Shown here in pieces: positions 56,146 through 64,000 of a DNA stretch of 64,000 bases (its first letter is position 1; each line of letters starts with the position of its first letter). A model generated the notes under the pieces. It saw only the letters and a list, made by a program, of their open reading frames with translations, was not told where the DNA came from and made no database searches. The position numbers and the translations under genes are program-made. The stretch is from Deltaproteobacteria bacterium. Its GTDB lineage: Bacteria > Myxococcota_A > UBA796 > GCA-2862545. The stretch covers positions 79,667 to 143,666 of the forward strand of contig SBGP01000010.1 of NCBI GenBank assembly GCA_006226595.1. Direction: 5' to 3'.

Positions 56146-56198
56146 GATGCACGCAAGGACACAGATACAAATAATGAAGATTGGTTCAGAAACAGAAA

Positions 56199-56220
56199 AG
56201 CCGCCCAGGTAGGGCGGCTT
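56199..56220 (-). terminator. Intrinsic terminator between small membrane gene and efflux operon
   Basis: AGCCGCCC-AGGTA-GGGCGGCT is a perfect 8-bp stem with a 5-base loop. On the minus strand it is followed by TTTTC, so it ends the 56261-56506 transcript before the efflux operon promoter. Confidence 0.8.
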
Positions 56221-56260
56221 CAATACGGATTTCGCGGACCTCGGCCGAGCCGAGCCGGAG

Positions 56261-56506
56261 CTAGAGGGAGCGCGCGAAGCGCACGGCGCGGCGGGCCGGC
56301 AGCGCACGAACCCGCTGAACGCGCGGCTGAATGTCGGCCCCACGGAGCCACTGAACACCCATCTGGACAGCGGCGCGCATGGCAACGGCCGTCTGCTGCA
56401 CCTCGGCGTCCCTCCACGGCAGGGCAACCACGCCGAGAACGCCGACGCACACGGCGATCAGGGCGAGGAAGGGGGTGTCGATGTGAGTGATGAGCTGTGC
56501 GGCCAT
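56261..56506 (-). CDS. Small single-helix membrane protein, 81 aa
   Basis: One transmembrane helix (about 12-30, T-P-F-L-A-L-I-A-V-C-V-G-V-L-G-V-V-A-L) followed by a basic tail with R-V-Q-R-V-R-A-L-P-A-R-R-A-V-R-F-A-R-S-L. The ATG at 56506 has GGAGG five bases upstream. It has its own good promoter and terminator, which supports a real, independently expressed gene. The Arg-rich tail is likely cytosolic. No family recognised. Confidence 0.68.
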   Translation of the reverse strand: MAAQLITHIDTPFLALIAVCVGVLGVVALPWRDAEVQQTAVAMRAAVQMGVQWLRGADIQPRVQRVRALPARRAVRFARSL

Positions 56507-56533
56507 GGGGTCCTCCACCGGACGACTATGAGG

Positions 56534-56562
56534 AAGGTACTGGACGCGTGTTCACTAGTCAA
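56534..56562 (-). promoter_or_regulatory. Sigma-70-like promoter for the small membrane protein
   Basis: On the minus strand TTGACT (56562-56557), a 17-bp spacer and TACCTT (56539-56534), about 30 bases before the start codon. This is one of the clearest promoters in the window. Confidence 0.68.
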
Positions 56563-56760
56563 GCGTTCAGTGTTCTCGAGTGTCCGGAACCCTCCTTTCG
56601 GGTACTGTGAAAGCGTAATCCGTGGCTGAGCCAAAAAATGTCCGCCTGCTGAGACGCCGTGAAAACGGGCCTCAGCGAGAGGACGCTCCACGAGGGAGCC
56701 ACATTCGATCATTGACGTCTGGTCGGATGTTCAGTACACCCGACGCCGCGTGGAGCGGCG

Positions 56761-57741
56761 ATGACGCAGACCCTGAACAAGTCCCAGAAGATGGTGAAGA
56801 TCCTCCAGTTGGCGAGCCGCAAGGGCGGGGTCCGCGCCGTCGAGGTGATGGAGCGCTTCGAGCTCGACAAGCGCGCACTGCGTCGGTACCTCGCCGACCT
56901 GCGCGACCTGCCGGTGCCCGTACACGATCAGGGTCGCGGCGACGAGCGGGTCATCGAGATCGACCCCAGCTGGCGCCGCACCGGCGTTCAGCTCACGCTC
57001 ACCGAGGTGCTCTCGCTCCACTTCGGTCGCACGCTGTTCAACTTCCTCGAGGGAACGTCGTTCGCCGGCGACATGGACGACGCCATCGAGCGGCTCGAGC
57101 CCGCGATCTCCCGGGCCGACGCCCTCGTCGCGCGCCAGCTGGACAAGAAGTTCATCGCCATCTCCGAGCATGCGAAGGACTACCGCGGCGACCGCTCGGA
57201 CGTGATCGACGAGGTGATCAGCGCGCTCGTCTACAACAACCCGGTGACCGTGCGCTACCGCAAGGCGAGCGGCGTCACCAAGACCTACCGGCTGCACCCC
57301 TTCTCGCTCGCGACCTTCCGCCAAGGCCTGTACATCTTCGCGCTCGACACCGAGGCGAACCTCGTGAAGACCTTTGCGGTCGAGCGCTGCATCGAGATGG
57401 TCCGTCAGCGCGGCCACACCTTCGCCTACCCGACCCACTGGGAGCCGCGCGCGCACCTCGCGCATGCCTTCGGGATCATCGACGGCCCCCCCGAGGACGT
57501 CGTGCTCGCGTTCTCGGAGCAGGTCGCCGGCTACATCCGCGAGCGCAGCTGGCACCCGACGCAGCAGCTGTCGACGCTTCCGGACGGGCGCCTGCGGCTG
57601 CGCATGTCGGTCGCGGTGACCGTCGAGCTGCGGACATGGATTCTCGGTCACGGCGCCGATGTCGAGGTACTCTCGCCGTCTTCGCTGGTCGACCGGATTC
57701 GCGACGAGCTCGCGGCGGCGGCCAAGAGGTACCAGACGTGA
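56761..57741 (+). CDS. WYL-domain transcriptional regulator
   Basis: A 326-residue protein. The N-terminal HTH (about 8-55) has M-V-K-I-L-Q-L-A-S-R-K-G-G-V-R-A-V-E-V-M-E-R-F-x-x-D-K-R-A-L-R-R-Y-L-A-D-L. A WYL domain follows (about 145-235: V-R-Y-x-K...Y-R-L-H-P-F-S-L-A-T-F-R-Q-G-L-Y-I-F-A), then a WCX C-terminal extension. WYL regulators bind nucleic acid or nucleotide ligands and often control DNA-damage or defence genes. It is co-translated with the next gene (GTGA overlap), so that gene is probably functionally linked. Confidence 0.9.
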   Translation: MTQTLNKSQKMVKILQLASRKGGVRAVEVMERFELDKRALRRYLADLRDLPVPVHDQGRGDERVIEIDPSWRRTGVQLTLTEVLSLHFGRTLFNFLEGTSFAGDMDDAIERLEPAISRADALVARQLDKKFIAISEHAKDYRGDRSDVIDEVISALVYNNPVTVRYRKASGVTKTYRLHPFSLATFRQGLYIFALDTEANLVKTFAVERCIEMVRQRGHTFAYPTHWEPRAHLAHAFGIIDGPPEDVVLAFSEQVAGYIRERSWHPTQQLSTLPDGRLRLRMSVAVTVELRTWILGHGADVEVLSPSSLVDRIRDELAAAAKRYQT

Positions 57742-58649
57742 TCGACCTTCCGGTATGGCCCCTGCTCGACGACCCGCGCGACCCCTGGGACGACGACCCG
57801 GTGCTGTTCGACGAGGCCTGGAAGACCCACCGCCGCCGTGACCCGCTGGGCGGCCTCTCCAAGGAAGCCTTCCGGGAGGCGCTGCACGTCTTCGAGGAAG
57901 CACTACGCGCCAACCTCGCGGGCGAGCTGGCCTTCGACGACGTCTTCGCGGTGGCGCGCCCGCTGGGGATCGCCGGACTGGACGAGGTCGACCCACGCAA
58001 GCCCGAGTCCCCGCCCGAGCTCGCGGACGCCAGTGAGCTCGCGCGCATCGGGCCCAACGGCCATCCCGACCTCGGCGCCGAAGCCCCCGGCCGCCTGCTC
58101 GGCCCCTGGGAAGACGCGGCGCGGCACGACCGTCCGCTGCTGCGCGCCTGCCTCGCCGAGGCCACGTTCATCGAGCGCGTGCGCGGCGAGATGTCGGCGT
58201 GGATGCGCTTTCGACGCCGCAAGCCCGTCCCCACGGTCGAGGAGCGCGCCCGCGTGCGCCCGGTATCGCAGGCCCCGATCGGCGTGTGGACGCTGACCTC
58301 GACGGTCGAGGACGGGTGGCGCGTCGCAGATCGGGTAGGCCTCACGCCGCGTTGGATCCCCCACGGCCCGGTCCACCTCCAGAGCCCGGTGAGTGTGCAC
58401 GGAGCCGAGCCCGAGCACGGCGTGACCCTCGTCGGTCGCATCGTGAAGACCGAAGCGGGCTGGACCGTGCCCATGCCCTTCCTCGTGCACGGCGAGCCTC
58501 CGAAGTGGCTCATCGACCAGGAAGTGCAGCGCATCCTGTGGCGACAATCCCTGGTGTTCCCGCGGGTGTCTCGTGACGAAGCGCTCGCGAACGCCGGCTA
58601 CTCGCTGATCCGGCGCGTCCACGAGTGGGCCTGGTGCCGGCGCGCGTGA
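57738..58649 (+). CDS. Conserved-looking cytoplasmic protein coupled to WYL regulator
   Basis: A 303-residue protein starting at GTG 57738 (GTGA overlap with the WYL gene). No signal or membrane segments. The first half is helical with acidic patches (W-P-L-L-D-D-P-R-D-P-W-D-D-D-P). The second half is strand-rich (V-G-V-W-T-L-T-S-T-V-E-D-G-W and W-I-P-H-G-P-V-H-L-Q-S-P-V-S-V), with a Trp-rich C-terminal helix. No family recognised. The next gene also starts within its stop, making a three-gene translational unit. Confidence 0.65.
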   Translation: MIDLPVWPLLDDPRDPWDDDPVLFDEAWKTHRRRDPLGGLSKEAFREALHVFEEALRANLAGELAFDDVFAVARPLGIAGLDEVDPRKPESPPELADASELARIGPNGHPDLGAEAPGRLLGPWEDAARHDRPLLRACLAEATFIERVRGEMSAWMRFRRRKPVPTVEERARVRPVSQAPIGVWTLTSTVEDGWRVADRVGLTPRWIPHGPVHLQSPVSVHGAEPEHGVTLVGRIVKTEAGWTVPMPFLVHGEPPKWLIDQEVQRILWRQSLVFPRVSRDEALANAGYSLIRRVHEWAWCRRA

Positions 58650-59443
58650 TCCGCCGCCTCGCGGCCTCCGACCGTCCCCAGCTGCTCGCGTTTCTCGCCG
58701 CCGCACCCGCGAGTTCGCTGTTCCTCGCCGAGCGCGCCCATCGCGACCCGCTGGGACCCGGCTGGAGCGGCGCGTTCGAGGGTGACGTGCTCGCCGGCGT
58801 CGCTCACCTGGCTCACGGAGAGATGGTCGTGCGCACCGAACACCCGGAGGTCGCGGTCCATGCCGCCCGCGGTGCGCGCGTGTGCTCGCTGTTCGGCCCC
58901 GCCGAACAGGTCTGGGCCTGCGAGCGTGCCCTGGGCCTCGAGGCCAGGACCGCGGTGCTGCGCAGCGAAGAGCAGCTCTACGCCCTCCCTCTCGACCAGA
59001 TGCACCCCGTGACGAACGCCGCGGAGGTTCGCACCGCCTTGAGCGGCGACCTTCCGCGCTTGTACGCGCTCGCGGGTGCGTACCGTGCCGAGGTCCTCGG
59101 ACGGGAGCCCGACGACGCGCTCACCGCCGGAGAGAAGGACGGCGTCGACCGACGGGTCCGGGCCGGACGAAGCTTCATCATCGAGCGTGGAGATGCATTG
59201 GTGGCGCGATGCACCTTCAACGCCCGCACGCCCGACGCCGTGCAGGTGGGCGGCGTGTACGTCTGGCCCGCGCACCGAAACCAGGGTTTCGCACGCGCCG
59301 TCGTCGCCGGAGCGCTCGTGAGGGCACGCGACGAGGGCGCCCGACGCGCCGTGTTGTTCACCGCGAACCCGGCGGCGGCAAGGTCCTACGCGGCGCTCGG
59401 ATTCACGCGAGTCGGGGACGTCGGCATCGCCGTGTACCGCTGA
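58646..59443 (+). CDS. GNAT-family acetyltransferase (DUF4081-like N-domain)
   Basis: A 265-residue protein. The GTG at 58646 overlaps the upstream TGA (GTGA) and is preferred over GTGs further upstream. The C-terminal half is a GNAT domain: V-Q-V-G-G-V-Y-V-W-P-A-H-R-N-Q-G-F-A-R-A holds the acetyl-CoA loop (R-N-Q-G-F-A), and A-A-A-R-S-Y-A-A-L-G-F-T-R-V-G is motif B. The N-terminal half is a degenerate second GNAT-like lobe, as in DUF4081-containing acetyltransferases. Substrate unknown. It closes the WYL operon. Confidence 0.83.
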   Translation: MIRRLAASDRPQLLAFLAAAPASSLFLAERAHRDPLGPGWSGAFEGDVLAGVAHLAHGEMVVRTEHPEVAVHAARGARVCSLFGPAEQVWACERALGLEARTAVLRSEEQLYALPLDQMHPVTNAAEVRTALSGDLPRLYALAGAYRAEVLGREPDDALTAGEKDGVDRRVRAGRSFIIERGDALVARCTFNARTPDAVQVGGVYVWPAHRNQGFARAVVAGALVRARDEGARRAVLFTANPAAARSYAALGFTRVGDVGIAVYR

Positions 59444-59590
59444 GTCCGCCCGGCTCACGGCGCGCCCCGGACCCCCGACCGTCGCAGATCGCGCGAAAGC
59501 CTGGTTGCGCGGCAGATCATCCGCTATATTGGGGCTCCCCCCCTCCGGCCTACGGCCTCCCTCCCCCATTTCCTCCCCCCGGACCTCGAC

Positions 59591-62515
59591 ATGAGCGATC
59601 TGTTCGCGCCTCTCGATCGCGCCGTCGCGAAGTACAAGAGCGACGTGCACCGCCTGACCAACGGTGCCCCCAAGGAGGCCCTGGTGGCCCTCGAAGGCCA
59701 CCTCGGACGACAGCTGCCCCCCGGGCTGCGCACCTTCCTCGCGCGGCACAACGGCGCGCAGCTGTTCCGCGGCGCGCTCCGCATCCGCTCGTCCTCGGAC
59801 GTGGCGCTCGCCGACGAGCAGGCCCCGCAGGTCGTGCTCTTCGCCGACGGCAACGACGGCGAGCGCTGGGCATGGGCCCGCGACGGAGAGGGCTTCGTGT
59901 TCGGCATGTGGAGCGGTCACCACCTGACTCCCCTTCACGAGAGCTTCGAGGGCTGGCTCAACTCGTCCATCGCGCTGCTCGACACCCGAGTCCGCAACGA
60001 ACGGGACGTCGAGGCCCTGCGGCTCGAGGCGAACCCGGCCGATGTGGTCCAGCTCGTGCGCGCCGGCGAGCGCGCCCTGGCCGCTGGCCGCTCCGAGGAG
60101 GCCGAGACCTTCCTCCGCAAGGCGATTCGCAAGGCGCCCCACCACGTCGGCGCGTGGACCCTGCTCGGCGACGCCCTGGTCGCCAACGACCGGGCCGCCG
60201 CGCGCCAGGCCTGGCTCCAGGCCTTCCGCACCCAGCGCTTCCCGCTCGACTGGCCCGGCGCGCCGTGCCTCGAGTCCGCCGTGCTCTCCAAAATCCGCCC
60301 GGCGTTCACGACCCCGGAGGACTACGAGAAGGAGCTCGCCCGCTTCCTCGAAGAGCGCGTCCAGGACGTGTGCTCCGAGCGCGAGGCCAACGTCGTCACC
60401 GCGGCGACGCGGGCCCTGGCCCACTCGCTGCGCGAGCGCGGTCGCCGCTCCGAGGCTCGCGAGGTGCTCACCTCGCTCATCGGGCGCTCCGGCGTGTTCG
60501 CGTGGGATGGCGTGCCGTGGCAGGCCCTCGTCGAGCTCGCCCAGATCGAGACCGACCTCGGGTTCCACGACGACGCCGAGAAGCTCCTTCGTCGCCTGCG
60601 CCGCGAGGGTCCGGAGCACCTGCAGGGCGTCGGTCTGCTCAACCTCGCGCGCATCGCCATTGCCCGCCAGGAGCCGTGGGCCGAGGAGATCTGCGACACC
60701 GCGACCACGTGCCGCCTCGATGAGGACAGCAAGGTCCACCTGCTCTGCGTGCGTGCCGAGCGAGCCCTGCGTCAGGGTGTGACCGACAAGGTCGCCGACT
60801 GGCTCGGCAGCGCCCGCCGCGCACTTCCCAAGACCAGTGACGTACGCCTTCCCGGGCTCATCGCGCTGCTCGAGGGCGACTTCTCGCGCGTGAAGGGCGA
60901 CAGCCGCGTGGCCCAGGAGGCGTACCGCCGGGGCCTGCAGAGTCTCGGCGAGCACGTGGTGCCCGAGGTGCGCTACCGCCTCGCGCTGCGCCTCGGGGAT
61001 CTCGCGATCGACGAGCGCCGGCTCGAGGACGCCCAGAACCTGTACTCCGAGGCCGCCCGAGGTTTCGGCGAGGCTCAGCTGCCCGTGCGCGAGGGATGGG
61101 CACTGCTCCGCCTGGCGCAGGTCACCGCCGAGCCCCAGCGCCAGCGCATGCTCGACGCGGCCCTCGACCGGTTCACCGCCGCCGACCTCGCCGCCGGCGT
61201 CGCTGCCGTCGACAGCTTCCGCGGCCGTCCGGGGGAGAACCTCGGCTGGCACCTCGAGCGTGCCAGCGCCCATGCCCGCGCCCGTCACGACGCCCAGCGG
61301 AGCCGTCCGCCGTGGGAGCGCGCGGACGCCGACCGTCCGGAGCGTCGCCTCGGCGCGCACCGCCTGGCCGTCGCAGCGTGCGGCGATGGCGTCGTGGACG
61401 CGCTCCGCGTCGAACTCGAGAAGTGCGCCCGGGCGATCACCGTGGGCAGTGGCCGTGCGCTGGACCCCGCCGTGGTGAAGTACATCGCCGCCGCGGACCT
61501 GCTCTCGGCCCACCGCAGCTATGCCGCGGCCCGCACCCTGCTCGATCAGCTACTCCAGCGCTCGGTCGACGGACCGGCCCGCCGGGCTCTTCAGGGCGCC
61601 ATCGCCCGCAGCCCGAACGCCGCACTCGTCGACGGCCTGCTGTCCACCGTGGAGCATCCCAGCCGTCACCCGGCACCCGCCGTAGCCGAGGCCGCGGAGC
61701 TTCTCGGCCTGCGCCGCGAGCGCGTGGCGGTGCCCGCCCTGCTCGTGCTCGCCGACCCGAAGACGAACCCGATCGCGCGAAAGGCAGCGGTGACGGCACT
61801 TGGACGCATCGGCGACCGCAGCGTCGTCGACCACATCCTGCCGTGCCTCGAGGAGCCCTCGCTGGCCGAGCCGACCGCGCTCGCCCTGCTGCTGCTCGGC
61901 GACCGCCGCGGCGTCGACTTCCACGGGCGCGCCCTCGCCGAGGGTCGCCGCGATCTGTCCGGCTCCCCCGGGGAGATCGTCGGTCGCTACGGTGGCCCGT
62001 CGCACCTGCCGCTCCTTCTCGCGGCGGCGGATGGCGACGACGACCGCGCGATTGGCGCCCTGCACGGCCTCGGCCTGCTCGGTGACCCACGCGCGCTGCC
62101 GACCCTGCTCAACGCGCTTTCCAACCGCAACCGCAAGGTGGTGGACATCGCGAGCGGCGCCTTGCAGATCCTCACCGGCGTCGACGAGGACCCGAACGTC
62201 CCGGGCTTCAAGAACCGCTGGCTGACGTGGTTCGAGAAGGAGGCTCAGGGCCTCGAGCTCGGCGTGCGCCATCGCGAGGGGCAGGTGTTCGACCTTGGCC
62301 TGCTCATCCAGCGCATGGAGCACCCCGACGCGTGGACGCGCCGCACCGCCTATGACGAGCTCGCCATCCTCTCCGGCGTGGCTCGCCCGTTCGACGCGGA
62401 CGGTCCGTGGCGCGTGCAGCAGGCGCACCTCCGCGCGTGGCGGCAGTGGTGGGTCGGGGCTCGAAGCCGCTTCCCCGCGGGCAAGTGGACCCTCCACGGC
62501 CGCGCGACCGACTAG
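59591..62515 (+). CDS. Large SMI1/KNR4-TPR-HEAT repeat protein
   Basis: A 974-residue cytoplasmic protein. The N-terminal 130 residues look like a SMI1/KNR4 (SUKH) domain: L-E-G-H-L-G-R-Q-L-P-P-G-L-R-T-F-L-A-R-H-N-G. Residues about 150-560 are TPR-like helical pairs (E-R-A-L-A-A-G-R-S-E-E-A-E-T-F-L-R-K-A-I). Residues about 630-890 are HEAT-like repeats with A-V-T-A-L-G-R-I-G-D-R-S-V-V-D-H-I and G-L-G-L-L-G-D-P-R-A-L-P-T-L-L. SUKH domains occur in toxin-immunity proteins, but this size suggests a scaffold. A TATATT box lies about 60 bases upstream without a good -35. Confidence 0.82.
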   Translation: MSDLFAPLDRAVAKYKSDVHRLTNGAPKEALVALEGHLGRQLPPGLRTFLARHNGAQLFRGALRIRSSSDVALADEQAPQVVLFADGNDGERWAWARDGEGFVFGMWSGHHLTPLHESFEGWLNSSIALLDTRVRNERDVEALRLEANPADVVQLVRAGERALAAGRSEEAETFLRKAIRKAPHHVGAWTLLGDALVANDRAAARQAWLQAFRTQRFPLDWPGAPCLESAVLSKIRPAFTTPEDYEKELARFLEERVQDVCSEREANVVTAATRALAHSLRERGRRSEAREVLTSLIGRSGVFAWDGVPWQALVELAQIETDLGFHDDAEKLLRRLRREGPEHLQGVGLLNLARIAIARQEPWAEEICDTATTCRLDEDSKVHLLCVRAERALRQGVTDKVADWLGSARRALPKTSDVRLPGLIALLEGDFSRVKGDSRVAQEAYRRGLQSLGEHVVPEVRYRLALRLGDLAIDERRLEDAQNLYSEAARGFGEAQLPVREGWALLRLAQVTAEPQRQRMLDAALDRFTAADLAAGVAAVDSFRGRPGENLGWHLERASAHARARHDAQRSRPPWERADADRPERRLGAHRLAVAACGDGVVDALRVELEKCARAITVGSGRALDPAVVKYIAAADLLSAHRSYAAARTLLDQLLQRSVDGPARRALQGAIARSPNAALVDGLLSTVEHPSRHPAPAVAEAAELLGLRRERVAVPALLVLADPKTNPIARKAAVTALGRIGDRSVVDHILPCLEEPSLAEPTALALLLLGDRRGVDFHGRALAEGRRDLSGSPGEIVGRYGGPSHLPLLLAAADGDDDRAIGALHGLGLLGDPRALPTLLNALSNRNRKVVDIASGALQILTGVDEDPNVPGFKNRWLTWFEKEAQGLELGVRHREGQVFDLGLLIQRMEHPDAWTRRTAYDELAILSGVARPFDADGPWRVQQAHLRAWRQWWVGARSRFPAGKWTLHGRATD

Positions 62516-62524
62516 GGCCTCGAG

Positions 62525-62791
62525 ATGGCCCTGCTCGTCGTGCTGTTCACGGTCCGCGACCACGACCTGCTCGACGAGTACAAGCGCCTCGCCGCACCGT
62601 CGATTGCCGCGGCCGGCGCCCGCTCCGCGCCGGCGCCCATGTGGCTCGACGACAGCGAGGAAGAGGTCGTCGCGTTTCGCTTCCCGAGTCGCGACGCGCT
62701 GCTCGCGTGGTGGCACTCATCCGCCTACCAGGCCAGCGTGCCGACCCGAGAGCGGGCCATGGACGCGCGCTTCCTGTTCCTCGACGGCTAG
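62525..62791 (+). CDS. DUF1330-like small protein
   Basis: An 88-residue ferredoxin-fold-like protein. Y-K-R-L-A-A-P-S-I-A-A-A-G-A-R near the start, V-A-F-R-F-P-S-R-D-A-L-L-A-W-W-H-S-S-A-Y and R-F-L-F-L-D-G at the end follow the DUF1330/dimeric alpha-beta barrel pattern. Nine bases after the previous stop. Function unknown. Confidence 0.75.
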   Translation: MALLVVLFTVRDHDLLDEYKRLAAPSIAAAGARSAPAPMWLDDSEEEVVAFRFPSRDALLAWWHSSAYQASVPTRERAMDARFLFLDG

Positions 62792-62812
62792 CCGGCGACC
62801 GGGAGCGGCCTG

Positions 62813-63577
62813 TTACGCGAGCTTGGTGGCCACCAGCCCCTGCGGGCCGGTGATCGCGTCGATCTCCGACGACAGTGCGGGGCCCACGGACACCGTGGTG
62901 AGGGTGGGTACGCCACCAAACTCGGTGAGGCCCGCATCGCGAATCAGCGACGTCGGCAGCCCGCGTGCGCGCGCCTCCTCGTGAACGCGAACCAGCGCTT
63001 CCTCGTCCTCCACCGAGAGCACGATCTTCGCTTGGCGCCACTGCGTCCACAGCGCCATCTCGGGGGTCAGCGTGGCGCGTAGCTCGAGGCCCTGCACGCC
63101 CCCGCGTCGGGTGATCACCGAGATCGAAGCGTGCGCGCACTGGGCGGCGATCTTGCCCTTCCGCATCTGCAGGTCGCGCCGGTAGCAGATGACCTGCTTC
63201 ACGCGCTCGCGCCGGTAGAGCGCGGCCGTCTCGATCCCGTCGGTGCGCTGCACCACGCGCATCGCTTCGCCGCCGTCGACCAGCCTGCGCGACGCCCATG
63301 CGACCGTGGCGCCCTGGTGGACGACCTCCGAGACGAGCGCGCCATCCTCCAGCGCACAGCGGACCTGCTGGCCGGTGGGCAGGGTATGCACCATGCCATC
63401 GGGCCGCAGGGCGAAGGCGACCTGGTGGGTCTCGTCCTCGGCATCGGTCCAGCCGATGGCGAACGCGATGTCGTCGCCCGAGGGCCAAAGCGCGTATACG
63501 CCACGGCGCGGAACCGGCTGATCGCCGTACTCCGCGGTGCTCGCATCGAAGACCCAGGTGCCGAAGAAGTCCGTCAT
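62813..63577 (-). CDS. Pth2-type peptidyl-tRNA hydrolase with N-terminal extra domain
   Basis: A 254-residue protein. The C-terminal 125 residues are an archaeal/eukaryotic-type peptidyl-tRNA hydrolase 2: K-Q-V-I-C-Y-R-R-D-L-Q-M-R-K-G-K-I-A-A-Q-C-A-H-A-S-I with the catalytic His, and I-R-D-A-G-L-T-E-F with the Asp. The usual G-T-x-T is changed to P-T-L-T. Pth2 frees tRNA from prematurely released peptides. The N-terminal 125 residues form a separate beta-rich, lipocalin-like domain (F-F-G-T-W-V-F-D, then strands V-R-C-A-L-E-D-G-A-L-V). This fusion is unusual. It could be a bifunctional enzyme or a tethered binding domain. Confidence 0.83.
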   Translation of the reverse strand: MTDFFGTWVFDASTAEYGDQPVPRRGVYALWPSGDDIAFAIGWTDAEDETHQVAFALRPDGMVHTLPTGQQVRCALEDGALVSEVVHQGATVAWASRRLVDGGEAMRVVQRTDGIETAALYRRERVKQVICYRRDLQMRKGKIAAQCAHASISVITRRGGVQGLELRATLTPEMALWTQWRQAKIVLSVEDEEALVRVHEEARARGLPTSLIRDAGLTEFGGVPTLTTVSVGPALSSEIDAITGPQGLVATKLA

Positions 63578-63586
63578 GGCCTCACG

Positions 63587-64000
63587 CTAACCCAGCGAAA
63601 GGTAGGCCTTGACCACGCCGTCCGGCGCCACCCACTTCAGGTGGCTGATCACACCGCCCGGCAGGGAGCCCCACTCCGAGAGTATCTGGCGCTGAGCGGG
63701 CGTCATGGCGACGTCTGGAAGGCCCGCTTCGCGGCGCTGGACGCGCTCGACACCGAAGCGCGCATGCAGTCCGTCTGCGCCGAGGCCCGCGGCGAGCTGG
63801 TGGCGTCCGGCCGGGACCGCGAGCTCTCCGAAGCCCAGGGTCCTGGCCAATCCGAGCATGTCCTCGCCCTCGACCACGACCCGCACCTCGCGCTCGGCAC
63901 GCCCATGGAGCACGCCGAGATGACGCAGCGCCACCCCGCGCGGAAGCGGGAACGGGGCCACGCCGAGACGGCGGAGCACGCGGGCCAGCTCACTGGCATG
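63587..64000 (-). CDS. Unknown protein, N-terminus beyond the window
   Basis: The frame is open to the window edge, giving at least 137 codons. It contains V-R-V-V-V-E-G-E-D-M-L-G-L-A-R-T-L-G-F-G-E-L-A-V-P-A-G and ends V-I-S-H-L-K-W-V-A-P-D-G-V-V-K-A-Y-L-S-L-G. A GTG at 63979 is possible but has no clear ribosome-binding site, so the true start probably lies outside. It runs toward the Pth2 gene (9-bp gap), probably as the first gene of a pair. No family recognised. Confidence 0.55.
   Translation of the reverse strand, partial: HASELARVLRRLGVAPFPLPRGVALRHLGVLHGRAEREVRVVVEGEDMLGLARTLGFGELAVPAGRHQLAAGLGADGLHARFGVERVQRREAGLPDVAMTPAQRQILSEWGSLPGGVISHLKWVAPDGVVKAYLSLG

Noticed and set aside
59505..59530. 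Promoter TTGCGC...TATATT before the SMI1-TPR-HEAT gene
   Set aside because: The spacer is only 14 bp, so the -35 assignment is not convincing; only the TATATT is noted.

Overview
This is 64 kb of very high-GC, gene-dense DNA, about 97% coding, with no gene-free stretch longer than about 300 bases. No rRNA, tRNA, CRISPR array, insertion sequence or phage gene was seen. The content points to a Myxococcota (deltaproteobacterial) chromosome. It has a DUF2330 protein ending in a MYXO-CTERM-like sorting tag, small AgmX/PglI C-terminal-like proteins, an FHA protein with a DNA-binding-like tail, many secreted lipoproteins, RCC1, TPR and HEAT repeat proteins, and a Pth2-type peptidyl-tRNA hydrolase. 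The assignment is inferred from gene content only.

Layout. 1-6.8 kb holds lipid and envelope genes: the end of an outer-membrane lipoprotein-sorting protein, a DUF1302-like porin, an acyl-CoA dehydrogenase, a GNAT/phosphatidylserine decarboxylase operon and a cytochrome P450. 6.9-13.6 kb carries a UbiA-type prenyltransferase next to a PEP-synthase-like dikinase, then secreted proteins. 13.9-19.2 kb has the MYXO-CTERM DUF2330 protein, a duplicated hairpin repeat, an 18-bp palindrome and a giant 2-hydroxyacyl/benzoyl-CoA dehydratase-type activase. 19.3-29.1 kb is mostly secreted or envelope proteins (START-like, beta-barrel, S41 peptidase, SH3, pentaheme cytochrome, TPR, GHL10) plus an XRE/YjgA divergent pair. 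29.3-38.9 kb contains small lipoproteins, a class-C serine hydrolase, a Rieske oxygenase, an MBL-fold lipoprotein, a TesB thioesterase and an RCC1 protein. 39-49.4 kb has a PPi-type phosphofructokinase, an ABC-2 exporter, NAD synthetase, an unusual Glu/Ala-rich protein with a poly-Lys tail, an FHA protein, TatD and an AidB-like acyl-CoA dehydrogenase. 49.4-56.1 kb is an RND efflux operon. 56.2-64 kb holds a small membrane protein, a WYL regulator cluster, a large SMI1-TPR-HEAT protein, DUF1330 and a Pth2 fusion.

The most striking locus is the efflux operon. A TetR regulator with a candidate operator is followed by a periplasmic adaptor and then by one 1504-residue reading frame. That frame joins a full-length RND permease to a full-length TolC-type outer-membrane factor, with an intact signal peptide between them. 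It reads as a polyprotein that signal peptidase could split into inner- and outer-membrane parts.

Recurring habits of this genome are very short signal peptides with little or no basic n-region, 1-4 bp start/stop overlaps (ATGA, GTGA, CTGA, TGATG), apparent CTG starts, and convergent genes whose stop codons lie inside palindromes. Function calls are from motifs read by eye; no database search was run.
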